Part shown: piece after piece, positions 56,228-64,000 of the stretch
How the letters are laid out: every line of letters starts with the position of its first letter
How positions within the stretch are numbered: position 1 is the first letter of the stretch
DNA from: Dactylis glomerata
Taxonomy: Eukaryota; Streptophyta; Magnoliopsida; Poales; Poaceae
Direction: 5' to 3'
DNA length: 64,000 nucleotides
Assembly: GCA_007115705.1 (NCBI GenBank)
Contig: QXEO01000247.1
Coordinates: forward strand, 13,368,933 to 13,432,932
Position numbers and translations under genes: made by a program
The notes under the pieces: model-generated
What the model was told of the DNA's origin: nothing
Databases searched by the model: none
Seen by the model: the letters and a program-made list of their open reading frames with translations, nothing else

Positions 56228-59200
56228 ATGCCGCGAGCACCCCCACCCCCGAACCCGGAAGTAGCACAACTGCTAAGGTTGATCATGGAAGACCGGGAAG
56301 CAGCCCGAGCTGAGCGCCAAGCTAACTTGGCCACTCTCCAGCAGCTAGCCCAGACGGCAATGAACCACAACAATGGCAATGGAAATGGCCATGGTGAAGG
56401 AGAGAACAATGGCAATGGTGATAACCGATCCAAGTTAAGGAGTTTCCAAAACACCAACCCACCTATGTTCACTAAGTCTGAAGAACCCTTAGATGCTGAT
56501 GACTGGCTTCGCACCATGGAGAACAATTTGGCAGTCGCCGGAGTCGGCGAAAATGAGAAGGTTTTGTACACCACCCACTATCTTGCTGGAGCCGCAAGAG
56601 CTTGGTGGGATAGCACTCGTGCAATGCAAGCCCAAGGGTATGTGATGCCCTGGGAGGAGTTCAAGAGCAAGTTCAGCAAAGCCCATGTTCCTTTGGGATT
56701 AGTTAAAAGGATGAGTTCAGAAATCTGAAGCAAGGTTCCCTATCTGTGGTTGACTACCGTGACAAGTTTCTTACCTTGTCTAGGTATGCCCCAGATGACA
56801 CCAACACCAATGAGAAGAAGCAAGAGAGGTTTCTGAATGGACTTCATGATGAGATGCAATGTGTCTTGGTCAGCATTCCCTTTGCGGACCTGGAGTCATT
56901 GGTTGACTCTGCCATTCAGATGGAAGGCAAACTTAAGCAAGCTGCAGAGAACCGCAAGCGCCGTATGATGTATCAAGGCAACTCAAGCAACTCGCAGAAG
57001 CCAAGGGGAAATCCACCTATGGGTTTCGCCCCTAGACCTATGAGGCCATCTGCGCCTGCTCCACGTCCCAACTTTCCCAACCGTCTGACCGGCAATAACT
57101 TCAACCGTGCACCTCCAAGACCTAATGGCAACAACTTCAACCCCAATACTCCTAGGCCAAATGGCGCACCTGCGCTGCCCAAGTCTGGTGACAAGTCTGG
57201 TGTTACCTGTTATGAGTGCGGACTCAAGGGGCACTACTCCAATGAGTGCCCGAAGAAGCCGAATGATGCATCCAAGACCACCGCTCCTGCTCAGCAACAG
57301 CGCCGTGTTGGAAATGGCAAGAATTATCCACCAAGGAACCAGCCTCACCCTCGAGGCCGTCTGAATCACATGAATGTTGAAGAAGCTCAGGAAGCAACCG
57401 ACGTTGTGCTTGGTATGTTACCTGTTAATTCAGTTCCTGCAAGAGTTCTGTTTGATTCTGGAGCTTCACACTCGTTTGTTACTAAGTTATTTGTTGATAA
57501 AAGTGGACTTCAACAAACACCCCTGAAAAATACCATGTCTGTGCAAATACCCGGGTCAATAACAAAGGCTAGTTGGACCTGCTTGGCAGTGCCCATAGAA
57601 ATCCATGGGATATCATTCTTAGCAAGTTTGATTGTGTTAGGAACCAAAGGATTGGAAGTAGTCCTAGGTATGGATTGGATGTCTCAACATCAAGGAGTGA
57701 TAGATTGTGCCAAAAAGACCATCACCATGAAGAGTAGCACTGGAATTGTAGTAAAGCATGTGTCCGTAAAACCACCCCAAATCACCAGATGTCATAAGAG
57801 TATCTCAGGACCAACTCTAGGGCAAGTTCCCATCGTCTGTGAATACCCGGATGTGTTTCCCGATGAGCTACCCGGAATGCCACCGGATCGGGATATTGAG
57901 TTTATCATTGAGCTTATCCCCGGAACTGGACATATAGCCCAGCGACCCTATCGTATGAACCCAGCTGAACTAGTTGAGTTAAAGAAGCAATTGGATGACC
58001 TTTTGAGTAAGGGATTGATTCAGCCAAGTTCATCCGCTTGGAGATCACCCGTCTTGTTTGTGGATAAAAATGACGGTTCCAGCCGACTGTGCATGGATTA
58101 CCGCAAGCTAAATGATGTTACCATCAAAAACAAGTATCCTCTCCCAAAGATTGATGATCTGTTTGACCAATTGACTGGAGCTCAAGTCTTCTCAAAGATA
58201 GACCTTAGAACTGGATACCATCAACTGAAGATCCGTGCAACAGATATACCCAAAACCGCCTTCACTACCCGCTACGGATTGTATGAGTACACCGTAATGT
58301 CCTTTGGATTAACCAATGCCCCTGCCTATTTCATGAATCTCATGAATAAGGTTTTCATGGAGTTTTTGGATAAGTTTGTTGTTGTCTTCATTGATGACAT
58401 TCTTATTTACTCCAAGTCTGAAGAAGAGCATGCAACCCATTTGAGATTAATCTTAGACACCTTGAGAGAGCATCAGCTTTATGCCAAGTTTAGTAAGTGT
58501 GAGTTTTGGTTGAAGGAAGTTGGATTCTTAGGCCATGTATTATCAGCTGGAGGAGTGTCAGTGGACCCAAAGAAGATCAAATCAGTCATGGAATGGGAAG
58601 CCCCTACCACTCAAACTGAAGTTAGAGGTTTTCTTGGATTAGCAGGATATTACCGCAAATTTGTTGAAGGGTTTTCAAGCATTGCCAGACCCATGACCCA
58701 ACTATTGAAGAAGGACAAGAAGTTTGAATGGACCCCTAAGCGTGAAGAAAGTTTTCAAGAGCTCAAGAAGCGATTGGTGACCGCCCCCGTCCTAACCATG
58801 CCCGATATCACCAAGAACTTCGATGTCTATTGTGATGCTTCCAAACTTGGACTTGGTTGTGTGTTAATGCAAGAAGGCAAGGTCATAGCATACCTCTCCC
58901 GGCAGCTTCGACCTCATGAAGAAAACTATCCAACCCATGATTTGGAGTTAGCAGCCGTAGTTCTAGCTTTGAAGACTTGGAGGCATTATCTTATGGGTAA
59001 CCGTTGCGAGATCTACACCGACCACAAGAGTTTGAAGTATATTTTCACCCAGAAGGAGTTGAACATGAGGCAAAGAAGATGGATAGAGTTAATTAAGGAT
59101 TATGATCTTGAAATTCATTATCACCTAGGGAAGGCCAATGTAGTGGCCGATGCATTGAGTAGGAAGCCATGCACATTGAATATGAGGATCAAAGAGGAGC

Positions 59201-60732
59201 AACCCATGTTGCACCAAGAGTTTGAAAAATTTGGACTGGAACTAGTCAGTCAAGGATTCTTAGCCAACCTTGAGTTTCAACCCACCTTGATGAGCCAAAT
59301 CAAAGAAGCCCAGAAGGGAAATGAGAGTATTGACGGAATTAAGCGCAGAATTAGTTCCGGCAAGGTGCCAGGATTTGAGGAATATGATCAAGGAGTTCTC
59401 TGGTATAAAGGACGTATTTGTGTGCCTGCTGATTCAGAACTGAAGGAAGTCATTATGAAGGAAGCCCATGAGACACCTTACTCCATCCATCCTGGTGGAA
59501 CTAAGATGTATCACGATCTGAAGGAGCAATTTTGGTGGCATGGAATGAAGCGTGAAATTGCACTGTTCATATCTAAGTGTGATATTTGTCAAAGAGTCAA
59601 GGCTGAACATCAACGTCCTGCTGGATTGCTGCAACCTTTGCAAGTTCCGGAATGGAAGTGGGAATCTGTTGGAATGGATTTCATCACTGGATTTCCAAGG
59701 TCTAGCCGCGGAAATGACTCTATCTGGGTCATTGTGGATAGACTGACCAAAGTTGCCCACTTTATTCCTGTCAAGACCACTTATACCTCAGGACAGCTGG
59801 CAGATCTTTATCTATCCAGAATTGTTAGTTTGCATGGAGTCCCTAAAACCATAGTTTCCGATTGAGGAACCCAATTCACCTCAAGATTTTGGAGAAGTTT
59901 GCACCAAGCCTTGGGAACCAAATTAGCCTTTAGCACAGCTTACCACCCTCAGACTGATGGGCAGACTGAAAGAGTAAATCAAATACTTGAAGATATGTTG
60001 AGAGCCTGTGTTCTAGCCTATGGAGCTAAGTGGGAAGATTGTCTGCCTTTCGCGGAGTTTTCCTACAACAACAGTTATCAAGTCAGTTTGCAAATGGCCC
60101 CATTTGAAGCTTTATATGGAAGAAAGTGTCGTACCCCTTTGAATTGGTCTGAAACGGGAGACAGTAAGATATTTGGACCTAATATTCTGCAAGAAGCTGA
60201 GGAGAAGGTTTGCATGATTTGTGATTACCTCAAGGCAGCCCAGTCTAGACAGAAGAGTTATGCTGACAAGAGACGTAGAGAACTGACCTTCAAGATTGGA
60301 GACTTTGTATATCTTAGAGTATCACCTCTCAAGGGAATGCAGAGATTCCAAGTAAAAGGAAAGCTTGCACCAAGGTATATTGGACCCTTCAAGATACTAG
60401 GCCGCAGAGGAGAAGTGTCTTATCAGTTGGAAATGCCCCCTGAATTGTCTGAAGTGCACGATGTTTTTCACGTGTCTTTACTTCGGAAATGTCTTGAAGT
60501 TCCGGGGAAGCCAGAGATCTTCAAGAATATTGATCACCGTTCTGTGGACATCAACAAGGATTTGACCTATCATGAAGTGCCTATCCATATCCTCGAGGAA
60601 GCATATCGAACCACTCGAACCCGAAGCATCAAGTGTTTGAAAGTTCAGTGGAGTAATCACACAGAAGATGAAGCCACCTAGGAACGAGAAGATTACCTTC
60701 AGAAGGAATTTCCCAATCTTTTCAGTTCTTAG
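56228..60732 (+). pseudogene. gag-pol polyprotein gene of element D, defective
   Basis: It starts at ATG 56228 (MPRAPPPPNPEVAQ), after TTATCTTCAG. The gag part has AGAARAWWDSTRAMQAQG. The frame is lost near 56715, where it meets a stop at 56726. The next frame (from about 56729) carries a CCHC zinc knuckle (CYECGLKGHYSNECP, ~57208-57252), protease FDSGASHSF (~57451), RT (CMDYRKLN ~58090, FIDDILIYS ~58387), RNase H (YCDASKLGLG ~58828) and integrase with an HHCC finger (HPGGTKMYHDL to CDICQRVK, ~59488-59600) and the first core Asp (VGMDFITGFP ~59669). A TGA at 59863-59865 breaks the integrase core. The frame resumes to TAG at 60679-60681, inside a chromodomain-like segment, then ends at 60730-60732. 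The combination places it with plant chromoviruses. Three lesions make it non-functional as assembled. Confidence 0.9.
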
Positions 60733-60756
60733 TTAGTGAATCTCGAGGACGAGATT

Positions 60757-60775
60757 CTTTTTAAGGGGGGAAGAT
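60757..60775 (+). other. Polypurine tract of element D
   Basis: TTTTTAAGGGGGGAAGAT directly precedes the 3' LTR start (TGTAACAACCC at 60776), preceded by the family-typical CTCGAGGACGAGATTC. Confidence 0.85.
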
Positions 60776-63700
60776 TGTAACAACCCAAATATTTGTAATC
60801 CATTTCCTATTAATTAAAGTGCCAAATTTTGGACCCAGATAAAACTTTTTCATCTCATATTGCATGTATGCATGGAATTCTAATTTATGTCTTTTATGAT
60901 TTCATGTGGGTTATAATTTGTGGTGCAATAATTAGTTAATTCAAACTTAACCAACAGAAGCATTAGAGAAGAACCACAAAGACCAAAAGAACCAGAAGCA
61001 AGAGCAATAAAGAGAAAGAGAAGAAAATTGTGATCAAGAAAATATTATTGACTACCCTACTTTGGACACTTAGATTAAGCAAACTGTAACTCAACTAAGG
61101 GTGTGGTCAGTTAGTTGAGCTTGACCAGACTGCATACTAACTTGACCAAGAAGTTTCAAACAAAAATTCAAATTCTAACCTAACTCAAACATCTGCCAAA
61201 GTTTGAATCTGAATCAGCAACCAAACCCTATTTTCGAATTCAAATTTTTGCAAACCATGATATTTCTTCAGAACAAAAATGGATTTGGAATCCTTATGAA
61301 ATATCTTGACAACCCACGGTGGCAGTTTTCAAAAATTCGAATTTTAAATTCATGCGGGCATTGCGTCGAACACCTTGTGGGCAGAAAACTGAAAAACCTA
61401 AACTACTGTGGCCGACGCCGTCCCCGTACGCCCTAACCCTGTAGCCATACTCGTGGACTCCCTCCCTCACCTGGTTGTCGATCTCCAGCCTCCCCTGCCC
61501 CGACCCGGGCCGTGAGACATGGAAGGAAAGGGAGGAAACAGCCCGGACCCCCTCTCTCTCCCTCTGCCTCTCTACACGATGCCGACCGGCGTGAACTCGC
61601 CAACGCCTGCCCACAGTGCCCCGACGCCATGACCTCTCCCCGCCAACACGCTCCCAAGGCCGCCGCGCCCGGCTTTGCCCGTCGCACGTCGCCAGACACC
61701 CGCCCCGGCCACCTTCTGGACACCCCCTCTCCAGCCCGCTCCGGCCTATAAAAAGCCCCTCCGAGCACACCATCGAACCCACACCAGCTCCAGCCACCTC
61801 CCAGACAACTTCTCTCCCCCTAGTTTGCTCTCGTTCATCGTAGCCAGCTCCGCCGACGAGCTCCTGGACGCGGGTGGCGCCACCGCGTTCGGCCACCGTT
61901 GGACGAACGGACGCCGGGAAGTGGAGGAGAAGGGCCGCCAGGATCTTTTCTGCCCCACGCCGTCAAGCTCTTCCTCCCCTACGTCCCTCGCCGTCGCCGT
62001 CCTCTTCTCTACTGCACGCCGGTGAGCTCCCGCCCTCATCGATGGAAACGACGCCGACGCGCCGTTGGATTAGAATCCAACGGCAGCGTACCGGTTCGGT
62101 CACTTAAGTGACCTGACGCGTAGGCCCCGCATGTCAGGTTTAAATTTTGAACGTTCCCCGCCCCCGGCGAAGCGGTACTGGGCCGGCCCATTCGGGTTTC
62201 TTCGGAATCAGCCCAGTTCAGTTAGCATTCGGTCCGAAGCGATTTTTTTTATTTCCCGCCTGTTTTAAATTTGTTTCAGAGATGAATTTCAAATTGAAAT
62301 TCCCGGAGACTTAGAAATCCATTTCTAACAAATAAATATGCGTTGGAAAGCTTAGGAATTTATCTAGCCTCTGAAACTAGTTAGAATCCAATTTGTGTTA
62401 GTGATTTAATTTAATAAGAATACTTTGACCATAGCCTTCTTAATCATAGGAAAATTTTAGAAAATTGTTTAAACCTCCTAAAATCTTGAAACTTGGTTTA
62501 TGATCTCACTAGTCAATTTGTCTACTGTTTAGTCCAACCTTAATCAATTAAAACCTTGTTAGTGCTATCAAATAGACCCTAATCCCACCCTTGTGTGTAG
62601 CATAAAATGATAGATCCCCAATATACACTTAGTTTAATATTTCCCCCACTACCCAATTTACTTAATTAATCCCTCTCCACTTGGAAAACAAGTATGTGTG
62701 CTTGGAGTGTTGTTAGTATTGTGTAGTGATTGTGTGCATTGTGTTTATTCGTTATTAGACGCTAGTGTTGCAGAGGAGGATTTTGAGGGGGAATTTTATC
62801 AAGAAGAAGAAGACTACCCCGGACACTTTGCCAACCAAGGTGAGCCATCTTTTGAATCATACTCCAAATGCCTAGTTTTACTATTGCATTCTACTTGTTT
62901 TTAAGTAAATTGCATGATTGAATTGCTACTCTAGAATGATAGTGGTGTATTGATATCTTGCTTAGCAAGAGTATCAAGTTGAGTTTATCCTACCCTATTT
63001 AGTGGTATCATCACTCAATGTAGTTGCTTAGTCGCTAATAAAATTGAGGCCATCAATAAGGGGAACCCTATTTGAAATTGGTGACTTGAACTTGAAAACT
63101 TGAATTGGAGATTTCTCCTACATGATGGTTTTATGCAGGAAAATAAAACTTGACTAAGAACTATGGAATGTATTTGTAAATGATAATAAGTGATGTACCA
63201 TGTGAGCCAACCATTACCGTACGACCACACTACCCCTAAATGGGAAGGGGCTTAGTCCGTAGCTTGCTCACCCTAGTATGGGAGACCTGGTATCATCCTT
63301 TATAGAAGTGCACCGTGCGCGGGTACTTCCGAACCGGGTGGAAATTTCCATTCATACAGCATCCTGTAACGGGCAAAACTAGAGACGCCAGAACGGAGAT
63401 GTCTGTGTCTCGGGCTCTAGGAAAGGATCCTATACTAGAGTGAATAAGTGAAAGAGTTTGTTTGATTATCTGAAACTCGCATACTTTGTGTATGACGATC
63501 CGTGGACTTCTCCCGGCAGATGTATCGAATCTTGTGGGTAAAGTGTACCCCTCTGCAGAGGTTTCAAAACTATTCGAATAGCCGCGTCCGCAGTCATGGA
63601 CAGTTGGCAAGCTGTACTTGACTTTTGTCAAGAATATTAACAACTTATGATGAACTAGGTGAATGACTTGATTTGACATTGATGTTGACCAACACTTGAA

Positions 63701-64000
63701 GTTCCTCTTTAGATTGAACTTAGAGAATTAAATCTTCTTCTCTACTAATGAACATTCTTGGGAAATAAAACTAGTTTTTGCAAATAAACTTAGTGCTTAG
63801 TCCACCATATCAACCTTGCATATCTACATCATCATTTTGTTTATAAGATGGTTTGCGAGTGCATCCAATGTACTCATGGCTGTGTCCCTGGCAATCAACT
63901 TGGCCAGACTATGGGGAAGAAGATTCGGAGGAAGGTTATGAAGATGAGTACCAGAACTAAGATTATCTCCTGAGTCGCCATTGCCTGTAGGGTGAAGGCA
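60776..64000 (+). repeat. 3' LTR of element D (runs past the window end)
   Basis: It begins TGTAACAACCC and matches 38936-40558 and 53043 onward nearly base for base. It lacks the CACTA (empty site at about 62437) and the ~153-bp segment present at 53288-53440, and retains a 31-bp segment after 62068 that the 5' copy lost. TATA box at 61747. About 3.2 kb of an expected ~3.4-3.5 kb is in the window. Confidence 0.92.

Larger units (their letters stand above)
38936..64000 (+). mobile_element. Element D: Tekay/Del-like chromovirus LTR retrotransposon (3' end beyond window)
   Basis: The 5' LTR (38936-54960, containing a CACTA), PBS (54964), accessory ORF (55176), gag-pol (56228-60732), polypurine tract and 3' LTR (60776 to past the window end) are in canonical order. 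LTRs begin TGTAACA and end TGTTACA. The tRNA-iMet primer site, the order protease-RT-RNase H-integrase and a C-terminal chromodomain-like segment (VQWSNHTEDEAT) place it among plant chromoviruses, probably the Tekay/Del clade. The left flanking 5-mer is GCATG (38931-38935); its partner lies outside the window. Confidence 0.88.

Noticed and set aside
56224..57369. Minus-strand ORFs antisense to gag of element D (116 and 128 aa)
   Set aside because: They are shadows of the plus-strand coding region without their own features.

Overview
This window is plant nuclear DNA made almost entirely of transposable elements, most probably from a Triticeae grass (wheat, barley, Aegilops or rye group). The evidence is the mixture of element types: Athila-type Gypsy LTRs starting TGATACGTCTC with a tRNA-Asp primer site, a Tekay/Del-like chromovirus with 3.5-kb LTRs, several CACTA elements with CACTAGTAGAAA or CACTACAG ends, Stowaway-like MITEs with CTCCCTC ends, and LINE remnants. 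I see no ordinary host gene, no tRNA or rRNA gene, and nothing bacterial. The genus cannot be fixed from the sequence alone. Family names such as Sabrina/WHAM-like or Tekay-like rest on pattern recognition, not on a database search.

Region 1 (1-24,535) is a nest of non-autonomous Athila-type LTR elements with six LTRs at 2557, 4822, 10115, 16078, 21579 and 23285. Element B (4822-11760) sits inside the gag of element A (LTR at 2557, partner probably the truncated LTR at 23285), with a 4-of-5 target-site match. Element C (LTRs at 16078 and 21579, both exactly 1675 bp) carries part of a further upstream internal region fused to A at about 14907. Coding capacity is limited to gag and a degenerate protease-like domain. 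Long conserved non-coding internal regions fill the rest.

Region 2 (24,536-38,935) is a patchwork of small elements, many with clean target-site duplications. It holds a LINE relic carrying a 448-bp hAT-like MITE (TSD CTCTCTTC). A roughly 2-kb CACTA (26598-31875, TSD GTT) has a 3.3-kb hAT-like element inserted only 11 bp from its left end, and that hAT contains a 1.2-kb minisatellite. A Stowaway-like MITE is split by a 1.48-kb CACTA (TSD TGC). A second LINE relic, a 915-bp Mutator-like inverted-repeat MITE (TSD AAGAAAGAA) and a Stowaway-like MITE complete the region.

Region 3 (38,936-64,000) is a chromovirus-like LTR retrotransposon (element D). Its 5' LTR (38936-54960) is split by a 12.5-kb CACTA (40559-53039, TSD CTT), and its 3' LTR (from 60776) preserves the empty insertion site. 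D encodes an intact 259-aa accessory ORF ahead of gag, then a gag-pol broken by a frameshift and two stop codons. The CACTA carries four genes. On the minus strand are a TNP2-type transposase, nearly intact, and a six-exon 1126-aa protein ending in a Ulp1-like protease domain, fully open by my splice model. On the plus strand between them are two short, GC-rich, mutually related genes of unknown function. This four-gene CACTA, with its paralogous accessory pair, is the most interesting object in the window. The TNP2 protein and the Ulp1-domain protein would be expected to act together on CACTA ends; the role of the accessory pair is unknown.
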